Of a stretch of DNA of 64,000 nucleotides, positions 46,264-54,589 are shown in pieces (the stretch's first letter is position 1; each line of letters opens with the position of its first letter). Made by a program: the position numbers and the translations under genes. The notes beneath the pieces were generated by a model that was not told the origin of the DNA, made no database searches, and worked only from the letters and a program-made list of their open reading frames with translations. This stretch comes from an uncultured Atopobium sp. GTDB taxonomy: Bacteria; Actinomycetota; Coriobacteriia; Coriobacteriales; Atopobiaceae. The DNA lies in the NCBI GenBank assembly GCA_946997485.1, contig CAMPVF010000005.1:44869-108868 (forward strand), given 5' to 3'.

Positions 46264-46279
46264 TGTTTCACGTGAAACA
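46264..46279. other. parS site 1
   Basis: TGTTTCACGTGAAACA, a perfect 16-bp palindrome identical to the bacterial parS consensus, in the short gap between rsmG and parA. It is the ParB loading site close to the origin. Confidence 0.97.
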
Positions 46280-46280
46280 A

Positions 46281-47255
46281 TCATAGTGGTTTGTGTACTG
46301 CCATTCCCACCTTACGCGGTAGCTTAATTGTAGCAGGCTTGCATTTTTGAAACACGACAATCTCACGATATCCAAACTCCAGTGGAAGTTCATATGTTTC
46401 ACGTGAAACAAATTCAAAACCACAGAGTTTAGCTGCGGTTTTAGCGTCGAGAAGTTCCTGCTCACATTGTTGCGATTTAGAACAAAGGAGGATTCCATTA
46501 CGAGTGAGCAGGGGAGCAGCATATTCCAATAGCGTACGAATTGGTGCAACTGCGCGCGCGATAATAAGGGGAGTTTTATATCCTTGTGAAGGTAAATCTT
46601 CAAAACGCATGCTAGAAGTGGTGACAGAAGAGCTCAAACCAAGCGCATCGATAAACGAAGACACACAAGCGATTTTCTTTTTTACTGAGTCAACCAAAAG
46701 CCCGCTTTTACCAGTAAGTAGAGCAAACGGAATACCAGGGAACCCCGCACCGGTACCTAAGTCAATAAAAGAAACCAGGCTACCGTGAGAAATCGGTTGC
46801 AGCGTAGAAGATGCATCAGAACCTGCAGTACCGCGAGCAATCATTCCTGTTGCGCATAGCGTATTGTAGGCATGCACCACCAATAACGAATCAACATAAT
46901 GCAAAATAAGGGCAGCTAAAGGTTCAGTTATGCGCGTTAGATTAATGCTTTTATTAGTTTCTACCAGCAAGGAGTAGTGCTTATAAAGTGCAGTAATTTG
47001 AGCATCAGAAACAGGAGCATTAAATGGCTCTGTAAGCGCTAAAAACAGTTGCTTAAAATCATCCTCAGAAAAGATTTCACCGGCATACGTATACACACGA
47101 CGCTCAGAAGAGCTACCATCACGCAAGGTAATACGCGCTTGCACATCGTCGGTTAGTAAAGAGAGTGATTGTGGAGGCACAGGCGCTGCATGTACCGTAG
47201 TAAAAGAAGATGTGCGCGAGGATCCTGTCGGTGATGGGGTAGAAAAGGCAACCAT
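46281..47255 (-). CDS. rsmG: 16S rRNA (guanine-527-N7)-methyltransferase
   Basis: 324 residues from the ATG at 47255 (AGGAG 5 bases upstream). SAM-dependent Rossmann methyltransferase with F-I-D-L-G-T-G-A-G-F-P-G-I-P, S-V-K-K-K and R-A-V-A-P-I-R. About 80 extra N-terminal residues rich in Ser/Thr/Pro and an insert of about 25 residues (A-R-G-T-A-G-S-D-A-S-S) make it longer than the usual about 210-240. A parS site lies inside its 3' half. rsmG-parA-parB is the canonical order. Confidence 0.95.
   Translation of the reverse strand: MVAFSTPSPTGSSRTSSFTTVHAAPVPPQSLSLLTDDVQARITLRDGSSSERRVYTYAGEIFSEDDFKQLFLALTEPFNAPVSDAQITALYKHYSLLVETNKSINLTRITEPLAALILHYVDSLLVVHAYNTLCATGMIARGTAGSDASSTLQPISHGSLVSFIDLGTGAGFPGIPFALLTGKSGLLVDSVKKKIACVSSFIDALGLSSSVTTSSMRFEDLPSQGYKTPLIIARAVAPIRTLLEYAAPLLTRNGILLCSKSQQCEQELLDAKTAAKLCGFEFVSRETYELPLEFGYREIVVFQKCKPATIKLPRKVGMAVHKPL
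46395..46410. other. parS site 2 (inside rsmG)
   Basis: Second perfect TGTTTCACGTGAAACA, 131 bases from site 1, within the coding region of rsmG (it codes F-V-S-R-E-T). Embedding in a conserved gene is known for parS in other bacteria. Confidence 0.97.
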
Positions 47256-47338
47256 AAATACTCCTGTCTTTTGGTATATACAGCATACCATGGAGCAAAA
47301 ATCACACTGCCAAAAAACCTCGTATCGAGAAGTTTTGA

Positions 47339-47367
47339 CAAAAAAAGGGGGAATAAATCCCCCTTAA
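47339..47367 (-). terminator. Terminator of the rpmH-jag operon
   Basis: AAGGGGGA and TCCCCCTT pair perfectly around TTTAT and are followed on the minus strand by about seven T residues, separating jag from rsmG. Confidence 0.93.
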
Positions 47368-47429
47368 ACTCATATATATCAATAATATACGTGGTAATCA
47401 GTACATAGCACGTATTGCCGCTCGAAGCG

Positions 47430-48500
47430 CTACTGTTCGCGATTGCCATGCTTTCTTCTGCGTACAGCAGTAACAACTACACGTCGATTTGGCTCATACC
47501 CCTCAGAATGCGTGGTTACTTCTGCATCGTTAATAAGAGCAATGTGGACAAGACGTCTATCTGCAGGGCTCATGGGCGCAAGCACCACACGGCAACCACG
47601 GCGTTTAGCGCGCGCAGCAGCCGAAAGCGCAATAGCTTGAATTTTTTCTTTTCTGCGCTCCTTATAGCCTTCAACATCAAGCGAAATAGGGTAGTAAAAA
47701 TGCAGCGCATTGCTCAAAAATGCATTAATAATAGATTGCAGTGCATCAAGTGTGTGACCGTGATGACCAATAAGTACTGCTAAATCATCACCAAAAATAT
47801 CAAAGATAAGGCAGTGGTCATCGGTTTCGTATTCATCAATACGAATGTTGCTCTCACCAAAAAACGACAGTGTTTCCTCAATTTTACGGGTCACAATGTC
47901 GCCAATAAAGTTCTTTTCTTCATCAGATAGTGGCTCATGAGCAACCATATGGTCGTGAATCGCGTTAATAGTGGGATTATCACAAGGCACATAGGTGTCA
48001 ACATGCTCTTCTACCATCACGTCATCGTTTAAAAGCTCAGCAGGCACATCGGCATTATCCATCACAACATCACGCTCAGATGCCACAACGGTAAACGCTT
48101 CATCACTGCCGCCAGCATTACGCGCAGCTTTTTTACTACGTTTCGATGCACGTTCACTGCGCTCACTGCGCTCACTGCGCGCGGCAGATTCACCCTGCGC
48201 ATTGCGCTCATCTTTACGGGCGCGCTTAAAACGCACACGATTAGATGAGCTAGTAAGTTCTCCCAGCTCACGCAAGGTGTTGTCTTTAGGCTCGTCATTT
48301 GTTACGTAGTGCGCAGAATCGGGCGAGGAGGGCGAGGTTTGCTCAATCTCGGTAAAAAAACCGCTCTCATGCTCCTGTGCTAAAAAGGCATCAAGCGACG
48401 CCTTAGTGGTTTCGTACATCGAAGAGTCGCTATATACATGCTCTGGCGTATCCTGCCAATCATCAAACGAATCGGGTGTGAATGTTGTTTTGTCACCCAT
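47430..48500 (-). CDS. jag: Jag/KhpB RNA-binding protein (KH and R3H domains)
   Basis: 356 residues from the second of two adjacent ATG codons (48500), 5 bases after AGGAGG. The first about 180 residues are disordered and charged, including R-S-E repeats coded by 9-bp DNA units at 48151-48177. KH domain (about 210-285) has I-G-H-H-G-H-T-L-D-A-L-Q; R3H domain (about 290-350) has R-R-L-V-H-I-A-L. The short Jag_N domain seems to be missing. Homologues bind many RNAs and influence cell division. It follows yidC as usual. Confidence 0.92.
   Translation of the reverse strand: MGDKTTFTPDSFDDWQDTPEHVYSDSSMYETTKASLDAFLAQEHESGFFTEIEQTSPSSPDSAHYVTNDEPKDNTLRELGELTSSSNRVRFKRARKDERNAQGESAARSERSERSERASKRSKKAARNAGGSDEAFTVVASERDVVMDNADVPAELLNDDVMVEEHVDTYVPCDNPTINAIHDHMVAHEPLSDEEKNFIGDIVTRKIEETLSFFGESNIRIDEYETDDHCLIFDIFGDDLAVLIGHHGHTLDALQSIINAFLSNALHFYYPISLDVEGYKERRKEKIQAIALSAAARAKRRGCRVVLAPMSPADRRLVHIALINDAEVTTHSEGYEPNRRVVVTAVRRRKHGNREQ
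48151..48177. repeat. 9-bp tandem repeats in jag
   Basis: Three units CGYTCACTG encode repeated R-S-E (read on the minus strand) in the disordered region. Confidence 0.75.
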
Positions 48501-48575
48501 CATAACCTCCTAAACACGCGCACCACGCAAACAAATGCACTAAACCGCAGGTACGCGCATATGTTATACCGTCAA

Positions 48576-49337
48576 CTACTTATCTTTTTTGTGGGGACGC
48601 GCCACTTTTTCTTTGCGCACAACGTCAACACGCACACCCTCGCGGGCAAGTTGCTGCTCGGTTTCCTCTTTTACGCGCTTCATAACGCGGTCGGTAACAA
48701 GTTTTTGTTGAACAATTTGCCATAAACTCGAGGTGTTGTAGTACAAAAGCACGGCAGTTGGCACCGTCCAACCAAACCACAACATAAAGCAGCTCATCAC
48801 AACACCCATAGTAATTGTTTGTGAACGCTGCTGCTCAGAGGTGTTTTTAAGGTTCATTACCATAGGGATAAACGTGGTAACAGCAAAAAGCACCACCAAA
48901 AAGATGTATATTGCAGCCGTTTGAATGCCCTGTTGCTGAAAAACATCAGCAGGGGAGAGGGAAATGGTTGGCAATAGTGAGAAAAAGCTTGCATTTTGAG
49001 GAATTTTACTTGCAACGGTAAACAATCCAAAGAACACGGGCATTTGCAGCACCATTGGCAAACAACCACCAAGCATATTAAACTTGTGCTCCGAGTAAAA
49101 CTTTTGCATTTCCTCGTTCATGCGCGCGGGGTCGTCGGAATATTTATCCTTAATTGCCTGCATTTGCGGCTGCAACGCTTGCATGCGCGCGCTCGACTCA
49201 GTCGACTTTGTCATAAGCGGAATAAGAATAACGCGAATAATAAGCGTTAAAATGATAACTGCTAAACCCCAGTCACCACAAAACTGCTTAATACCTTCAA
49301 GCACCTGGGTAAGTAAGGTAATAAAAATGTCCCACAT
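48576..49337 (-). CDS. yidC: Membrane protein insertase YidC/Oxa1
   Basis: 253 residues, the short Gram-positive or actinobacterial form without a large periplasmic domain. Five membrane helices; R23-like arginine in the hydrophilic groove region (L-I-I-R-V-I-L-I-P-L) matches the conserved catalytic-groove arginine. C-terminal basic tail R-P-H-K-K-D-K binds ribosomes. It inserts inner-membrane proteins. GGAGGGG precedes the ATG. No N-terminal lipobox is visible, unlike some Firmicute paralogues. Confidence 0.96.
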   Translation of the reverse strand: MWDIFITLLTQVLEGIKQFCGDWGLAVIILTLIIRVILIPLMTKSTESSARMQALQPQMQAIKDKYSDDPARMNEEMQKFYSEHKFNMLGGCLPMVLQMPVFFGLFTVASKIPQNASFFSLLPTISLSPADVFQQQGIQTAAIYIFLVVLFAVTTFIPMVMNLKNTSEQQRSQTITMGVVMSCFMLWFGWTVPTAVLLYYNTSSLWQIVQQKLVTDRVMKRVKEETEQQLAREGVRVDVVRKEKVARPHKKDK

Positions 49338-49407
49338 AGCCCCTCCGAAAGCAAATTAGTAGCTCACCTATGCTAAGCATGTACGCATGCTAGGCGTGTT
49401 AAACAAG

Positions 49408-49704
49408 CTAAACAAGCGGATCGTATCCACCGGCATGAAATGGATGACAGCGACACAAGCGTTTAAGTGCAAGCCATAAACCGCGCGCAATGCCATAACG
49501 CTCAAGCGCTAAGAGCGCATATTGCGAACACGTTGGCTCATAAATACAATGCGCACGTAAATACACCGAGCTAAAACGCTGGTAAAGATGGATACATGCA
49601 CAAAGCATAGCAAGCACACGCGCACCCGCAGCGCGCGTTTGTGGCACGCGCGGGGCGTGTAACCCTGTTGTACCTGCACATTGTGTTTGTTGCGCCTGAG
49701 CCAT
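49408..49704 (-). CDS. yidD: Membrane protein insertion efficiency factor YidD
   Basis: 98 residues with ATG at 49704 and AAAAGG 9 bases upstream; upstream in-frame GTG at 49776 lies within the rnpA terminator stem and is unlikely. Diagnostic core L-R-A-H-C-I-Y-E-P-T-C-S-Q-Y-A and the C-terminal C-R-C-H-P-F-H-A-G-G-Y-D-P are present. An Ala/Gln/Thr-rich N-terminal 25 residues are extra. Usual place between rnpA and yidC. Confidence 0.9.
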   Translation of the reverse strand: MAQAQQTQCAGTTGLHAPRVPQTRAAGARVLAMLCACIHLYQRFSSVYLRAHCIYEPTCSQYALLALERYGIARGLWLALKRLCRCHPFHAGGYDPLV

Positions 49705-49768
49705 ATGTTGCTGCCTTTTATCTGTGTATACATGCGGCATATACACCGTACACGCTGCATGTATACGT

Positions 49769-49798
49769 AAAACCACCTTTAGCTATAAAGGTGGTTTT
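49769..49798 (-). terminator. Perfect hairpin at the rnpA stop codon
   Basis: AAAACCACCTTTA and its complement form 13 pairs around GCTA. The left arm overlaps the last codons and stop of rnpA (stop at 49783-49785). A TTTT run follows on the minus strand; it may reduce yidD-yidC-jag transcription. Confidence 0.85.
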
Positions 49799-50121
49799 GT
49801 ATCGCGAATTGTTCCTATAAGGCGAGTAAGTTCTTTAGCGATAGATGCCGGGTGAGCATATTGTGTTGCACTCGTAGCAAAAAACAAGAAGTTGTACCCT
49901 GCAGAAAATGTTGTAGGCACCATGTTGCGCACCGCTGCGCGCAGCAAGCGCTTACACCTATTGCGCAATGGAGCTGTGCCAATGCGCTTTCCTGCAGCAA
50001 AAGCAACACGTGCATACGGAAGCGTCCCGTTGGTATACACAACACGAACGTACTTACCGCGAAGCTGCCTTCCACACATGTAGACCTTATTAAAGTCGAT
50101 TTTAGACTTTATGGTCTTCAT
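49783..50121 (-). CDS. rnpA: Ribonuclease P protein component
   Basis: 112 residues. Conserved R-N-R-C-K-R-L-L-R basic helix (about 55-65) and the F-N-K-V-Y-M-C-G-R N-terminal strand region. Cofactor of the RNase P RNA in tRNA 5' maturation. Directly follows rpmH (19-base gap). The ribosome site is weak, suggesting coupling with rpmH. Confidence 0.95.
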   Translation of the reverse strand: MKTIKSKIDFNKVYMCGRQLRGKYVRVVYTNGTLPYARVAFAAGKRIGTAPLRNRCKRLLRAAVRNMVPTTFSAGYNFLFFATSATQYAHPASIAKELTRLIGTIRDTKPPL

Positions 50122-50140
50122 ATCTATCGAGCCTAAATAC

Positions 50141-50281
50141 TTAGATGCTTACACACAAACGCTTGCGACCCTTGGCGCGACGACGTGCAAGCACCAGGCG
50201 GCCACCCTTAGTAGCCATGCGAGCACGAAAACCGTGTGACTTAGCACGCTTCGATTTATTTGGTTGATAAGTGCGTTTCAT
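50141..50281 (-). CDS. rpmH: 50S ribosomal protein L34
   Basis: 46 residues, MKRTYQPNKSKRAKSHGF followed by the R-x-R-M-A-T-K-G-G-R-x-V-L-x-x-R-R-A-K-G-R motif. The start at 50281 and stop TAA at 50141 give the normal length. First gene of the minus-strand origin operon, under the promoter at 50345-50373. The last residues C-V-S-I are slightly unusual. Confidence 0.97.
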   Translation of the reverse strand: MKRTYQPNKSKRAKSHGFRARMATKGGRLVLARRRAKGRKRLCVSI

Positions 50282-50344
50282 AATAAAACCCCTTTATAAC
50301 AATAACCACAAGTAATTATCTATATTGCTCTGACAAGCTAAAAA

Positions 50345-50373
50345 AGTATAGGTGTTTGTGCAGGTGTAGTCAA
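50345..50373 (-). promoter_or_regulatory. Promoter of rpmH-rnpA-yidD-yidC-jag
   Basis: On the minus strand TTGACT (50373-50368), a 17-base spacer and TATACT (50350-50345) give a near-consensus sigma-70-type promoter with a leader of about 55 bases. Confidence 0.85.
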
Positions 50374-50589
50374 TTGTTTTCTTGTATAAACGCATATTTT
50401 TATATGTGCGTATCGTTTCATCCGTAGTGTTGTGGTTATTGTTTGAAGAAAACCCGTATCACTCATGCTATGCAACAGCCACGCACGTTATAGCAACCCA
50501 AATCCCATGTTTCACATGTTTATACAGGTGTCTATTCAGTGCATACCATCTGCAGGGTATACGCATACATCGTGAAATTTACAAGGTAT

Positions 50590-50760
50590 TACCTGCATGT
50601 TTATTAATTCTCTTTCATGTTTTATTCACTATTAAATCCTGTTATTCACCATGTTATTAACATTTGTTCATCAATTGTTGAAAACTTTCATACGCGTTTA
50701 TTTCAGCCTGAATACTTTTGAACAAATGTTGAACAATTGTTGAAAACTTTACCAAACACA
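50590..50760. other. Probable oriC, rpmH-proximal part
   Basis: AT-rich, non-coding, in the classical rpmH-dnaA position where gene orientation flips. It has two copies of a 17-bp direct repeat CAATTGTTGAAAACTTT (50672-50688 and 50734-50750), each with the 9-mer TGTTGAAAA (complement TTTTCAACA, one base from TTTTCCACA-type DnaA boxes), variants TGTTGAACA at 50728, and a GTTATTCAC at 50641-50649. The 13-mer GTTATTAACATTT (50653-50665) recurs in the dnaA-dnaN gap. A further hairpin lies at about 50386-50413. Box identity is inferred. Confidence 0.6.
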
Positions 50761-50823
50761 CGGCAACTATTCGTGTAAGATAAACATACACAAACAACCA
50801 ATAACAACGCATAAAGGGGGATT

Positions 50824-51945
50824 ATGGCGCATGCGTTTTATCCGTTTGTAGAAAACGACAACGACGAACAACAACATATCAGCTCAAAAGCTACACCACA
50901 GCCAAACGATGCACTTACCCCCACGTATGCAGCGCGTATTGCAGTTGTTGATACCCCGTACGCGCAGCCGCGGGTGGTTGTTATCAACCCGTGCAATACC
51001 CGTGAATACCTCGAAGAAATTACCGCAACGGTGGCAAAACTCGCCAGTGAGCAGGGAAGTTCTATTCCGTTCATGGTTATTCGCGAAATTGTTGAAAACT
51101 TTATTCATGCGTATTTTGTTGAACCAACAATAAGCATTCTTAACCATGGCAACACGATTCGCTTTGCCGACCAGGGGCCAGGTATAAAAGAAAAGGAAAA
51201 AGCCTTTGCGTTTGGAACTACCAGCGCAACCCAAGACATGAAAAAGTTTATACGCGGTGTGGGCTCGGGATTACCATATGTACGTGCATATATGGAACAA
51301 ACGCACGGAAGTATTGTGGTAGAAGATAATATTGCAGGTGGCACCATTGTTACGCTTAACGCGCATACAAACGAGGATACAAACGGTAAAGAAAACCAAT
51401 CTAACGCGCAGGTAGCAACGCTTCCGGCGCAACAAGTGCAACAAGTTCAGCAAGTACACCAGCAACCGTACACGCAGTACACAGCTCAAGAAACGCTTGC
51501 TGCACCTGCATATTCGCAGCAACCATATACGCAGCCCGTATATCCACAACCGGTATACGCGCAGCCCATATACCCAACCAATCCATACGCAAACACCGCA
51601 GCCGTAAACCAAACCTCTGTAAACCCTGCATACACAGGCCACCTACCTGCACCAATGCCAGCACCACAGCCCAACACACAGCCTAACATGCAGCCCACCG
51701 CACAACCTGCAACGCTAGGTTTGTCAGAGCGCGCAGTGTGCGTACTTCGTGCCGTGAGCACCTATGGCGCGATAGGCCCAAGCGAACTTGCGCGGATGTT
51801 TGGATTTTCTCAACCAACGTGGTCACGGGAGCTGCAAAGCCTTGAAACTATGGGTGTATTACATCGTGCGGCAAAAGAGCAAAAGCGCACGTTAACACAG
51901 CTTGGTCAGGAGTTTGTGCGCCAACATAACATTACACCGCTTTAA
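50824..51945 (+). CDS. GHKL ATPase with C-terminal winged helix, located beside dnaA
   Basis: 373 residues. Residues about 50-190 form an HATPase_c/GHKL domain: N-box R-E-I-V-E91-N92-F-I-H-A, G1 box F-A-D116-Q-G-P-G-I and G2-like G-V-G-S-G-L-P-Y-V. There is no HisKA or phospho-acceptor His, so it is closer to SpoIIAB/RsbW or MutL-like ATP binders than to kinases with a dimer domain. About 100 Gln/Pro/Tyr-rich residues (195-295) link to a winged helix (about 300-370: L-S-E-R-A-V-C-V-L-R-A-V, S-E-L-A-R-M-F-G-F-S-Q-P-T-W-S-R-E-L-Q-S-L). ATP-dependent DNA binding near the origin is inferred. AAAGGGGG precedes the ATG. Confidence 0.85.
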   Translation: MAHAFYPFVENDNDEQQHISSKATPQPNDALTPTYAARIAVVDTPYAQPRVVVINPCNTREYLEEITATVAKLASEQGSSIPFMVIREIVENFIHAYFVEPTISILNHGNTIRFADQGPGIKEKEKAFAFGTTSATQDMKKFIRGVGSGLPYVRAYMEQTHGSIVVEDNIAGGTIVTLNAHTNEDTNGKENQSNAQVATLPAQQVQQVQQVHQQPYTQYTAQETLAAPAYSQQPYTQPVYPQPVYAQPIYPTNPYANTAAVNQTSVNPAYTGHLPAPMPAPQPNTQPNMQPTAQPATLGLSERAVCVLRAVSTYGAIGPSELARMFGFSQPTWSRELQSLETMGVLHRAAKEQKRTLTQLGQEFVRQHNITPL

Positions 51946-51970
51946 GCACCTATGCAGCTGGGTTTGTGCG

Positions 51971-51976
51971 TATAAT
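51971..51976 (+). promoter_or_regulatory. Probable -10 element of dnaA
   Basis: TATAAT in the 155-base gap before dnaA, preceded by TGCG; a second TATACC occurs 16 bases later. No good -35 hexamer is seen, so an activator or extended -10 may be used. Confidence 0.4.
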
Positions 51977-52100
51977 GATAAACACTATACCGTTTAGCGC
52001 TTACTACAAACCATACAGTACAATAGCCAAACAGATATACGATATTCATAGTACAATATCAAAAACCAACAGGTATACGCACTAGGTAAAGGAGTTTGCC

Positions 52101-54176
52101 GTGAAGGATGCACCCAATAATGATGACATGCAGGCGTCATCAAACGAGTCTGACGTCACACTACAACCGGCGTTTATGCTGTGGGAAGATTGTGTTGAAT
52201 TTTTAGATAATGATGGCTACCTTCCATCAATTCTTTCTATCCTTCGTAATTGCGGCGTGGGCAACCTTACTGATGATACGCTCACATTGTATACACCTTA
52301 TACATTTACCCGCAAAAAAATACGGGAACACCGCGGTGTTATTGAGGGATATTTGCAAGAAGTTGCCGGGCGCCATATTCACATTACTATTGAGCTTGTT
52401 TCTACAGAAGAAGCCGCTAAGTTTCCAAAGTTGCAGGATTATGGCTATGGTTCTGATGTAGATGATGTTGATATTAATCAAGAAGATGCAAATGATGATG
52501 ACGACGAGCGGGATTATCTTCAAGAAAACGCTGAGTTAGATGAAGAAGATAACGCAATAAGGCAGTCTTATGATGAATATTCATCTAGCACAAACAGCGA
52601 AAATACCACAAATGGTGGGAATCCTGACTTTTTTGCAGATTACCTGCATTTCCTTGAAACAATTAACATATTGCAACAAGGAACTACGCTTAACGCCGAA
52701 GAAGTAAACCAGCAATATTTGGCATATAGAGCACGCATGGAAGCGGAAGCAAAAAAACAGCAGCAAGCGCAGCAACAATCAGAAAAACGAGCGAGTGGCA
52801 AAACGACTGCACCTGCTAAAAAAGGTGTGCGTTTGTCTAAAAAAAAACCGACGGCTAAACTTATAAGCGTTGAAACTCGTGTAACAAAAGATGAGTTGTT
52901 GCGCGAAGAAAAACGGCACGCGAGCATAGATGCAGGTATAACTGCAGGTAATATGAGTAATGCAGATAATGCAGATGCCGCGCACACGAGCGCGCCTGCA
53001 AATTCTTATGCGCCCGCAAACTCTCAGGAGTCTGCGCAAACAACCTCTAAAACGCACGCAAACACGCATAAAAACCCATATCAAGAGGCAGTTCCAAATG
53101 TTGTTGGCTCAAAACTTACGTTTGATAGGTTTGTGCAGGGTGAAGAAAACATGTTTGCATTCCAAGCTGCGCAGCAGGTAGCGTGCGGTATTAATAGCCA
53201 GTCGTATAACCCGCTTTTTATTTATAGTAAAAGCGGGCTTGGTAAAACGCACTTGCTTCGTGCTATTCAAAATTACATTATTCAAAACGATCCTGAGCGT
53301 GTGTGTATATATAAAACAGCAACAGAGTTTGTGGATGAATACACGCGCGCATGGCAGTCGATAGAACATAAAGGGGCACTGTACGAGCGCTACAAGCATG
53401 TTGACGTGCTTATTATCGACGACATACAAAACATGCGCACAGCAGCAGGTACTATTAAGTTTTTCTTTGACACATTTAACACGTTGATGGCAAGTGGTAA
53501 ACAAATTGTACTTGCTGCCGATAGAAGCCCGCAAGAGTTGCAAATGGGCGAGAGTAAGTTTGATGAGCGTGAAACAAGCCGTATGGATTCGGGTGTTACG
53601 GTAACTATTCAGGTGCCTAACTACGAGCTTAAATATAACCTTATTAACAGCTTTTACGATTACATGCACCACGATGCAGAAAATAATGCTGAAAAAGATA
53701 TGCTTGGCACTATAACACCTGAACAGAGGGCATATATGGCGCGCTTGGCGGGCAGTAATATTCGTGTTATTGAAGGGTTTGTTCACACGTGTTTAATGCA
53801 AGCGGGTCGTCTTAAACACCTTAAAAAACAGCTTACCGATGCTGATATTTTGGCAATTGCTGAGAAAAAATGGCCAAAGCAACAAAAAACGGTAACAATG
53901 GAGCAGGTACAACACGTAATTGAAATGAGATATGGTGTAGATCATAAAGATCTTATTGGAAATAAGCGCAATAAGGAGCTTATGGAGCCGCGTCATGTGT
54001 GCATTTGGCTCATTCGCGAACTTACTGATAGTACACTTGCCGATATTGGTGATAAGTTTGGAAATCGCACGCATGCCACTATAAAACATAGTATTACCTG
54101 GGTAAATACTAAAAAGAAAGAAGATCGTTTGTTTTACGACAGGCTCGTTTCTATAAAACAAGAAATACAGGAGTAA
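52101..54176 (+). CDS. dnaA: Chromosomal replication initiator DnaA
   Basis: 691 residues with a GTG start (AAAGGAG upstream). Domain I (about 25-105), then a roughly 225-residue acidic and Ala-rich domain II linker, far longer than usual. Domain III from about 335 has N-P-L-F-I-Y, a P-loop S-K-S-G-L-G-K382-T-H-L whose first glycines are replaced by S-K, Walker B L-I-I-D-D-I-Q, and sensor motifs. Domain IV (about 590-690) has R-H-V-C-I-W-L-I-R-E-L-T and the DNA-binding signature G-N-R-T-H-A-T-I-K-H-S. The signature is a divergent form of G-x-R-D-H-T-T-V, which may match non-canonical boxes. Confidence 0.96.
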   Translation: MKDAPNNDDMQASSNESDVTLQPAFMLWEDCVEFLDNDGYLPSILSILRNCGVGNLTDDTLTLYTPYTFTRKKIREHRGVIEGYLQEVAGRHIHITIELVSTEEAAKFPKLQDYGYGSDVDDVDINQEDANDDDDERDYLQENAELDEEDNAIRQSYDEYSSSTNSENTTNGGNPDFFADYLHFLETINILQQGTTLNAEEVNQQYLAYRARMEAEAKKQQQAQQQSEKRASGKTTAPAKKGVRLSKKKPTAKLISVETRVTKDELLREEKRHASIDAGITAGNMSNADNADAAHTSAPANSYAPANSQESAQTTSKTHANTHKNPYQEAVPNVVGSKLTFDRFVQGEENMFAFQAAQQVACGINSQSYNPLFIYSKSGLGKTHLLRAIQNYIIQNDPERVCIYKTATEFVDEYTRAWQSIEHKGALYERYKHVDVLIIDDIQNMRTAAGTIKFFFDTFNTLMASGKQIVLAADRSPQELQMGESKFDERETSRMDSGVTVTIQVPNYELKYNLINSFYDYMHHDAENNAEKDMLGTITPEQRAYMARLAGSNIRVIEGFVHTCLMQAGRLKHLKKQLTDADILAIAEKKWPKQQKTVTMEQVQHVIEMRYGVDHKDLIGNKRNKELMEPRHVCIWLIRELTDSTLADIGDKFGNRTHATIKHSITWVNTKKKEDRLFYDRLVSIKQEIQE

Positions 54177-54589
54177 CAAGCGATTATAACCGGTGTACTG
54201 TAACAATAACCATGTTTAAAACTCTGTTAATAACATGATTATGTATGATGAAAACTGGCAATTTTGTTATGAAAGTTTTTTCCAAAGCGGTATGTACGTT
54301 GAAAATGATAAAAAGATGTTACATATTTGAAGTGTAATTTTTAAGCAATATGCTGCACAAATGTAAGTTATTAACATTTCAACAAAGCATATTATTACTT
54401 ATCTTTTACGTAAGTATATAAATATAAATAAGAATAGGGGCGGCGCTGCAAAATTTACAAGCGACGCCGTTCTAGCTTGCAGTACGCATGCACGCTACAA
54501 TAAACGAGCGTAAAACAAACACACAACCTCTCAACCATACAAACGCTGCAAGGCGTATACTACAACCAACACCAATCAAAGGAGACACC
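54177..54589. other. dnaA-dnaN gap, probable DNA-unwinding part of oriC
   Basis: Very AT-rich. Contains GTTAATAAC near 54225, CGTTGAAAA (54297-54305), ATTTCAACA (54376-54384), the shared 13-mer GTTATTAACATTT (54367-54379) and an A/T-only run with TATATAAATATAAATAAG (about 54414-54433). A ribosome site for dnaN follows. Together with 50.6-50.76 kb it suggests a bipartite origin. Confidence 0.55.

Noticed and set aside
50507..50522. Third parS-like sequence (TGTTTCACATGTTTA)
   Set aside because: Only one half matches the palindrome; not a functional parS by sequence.
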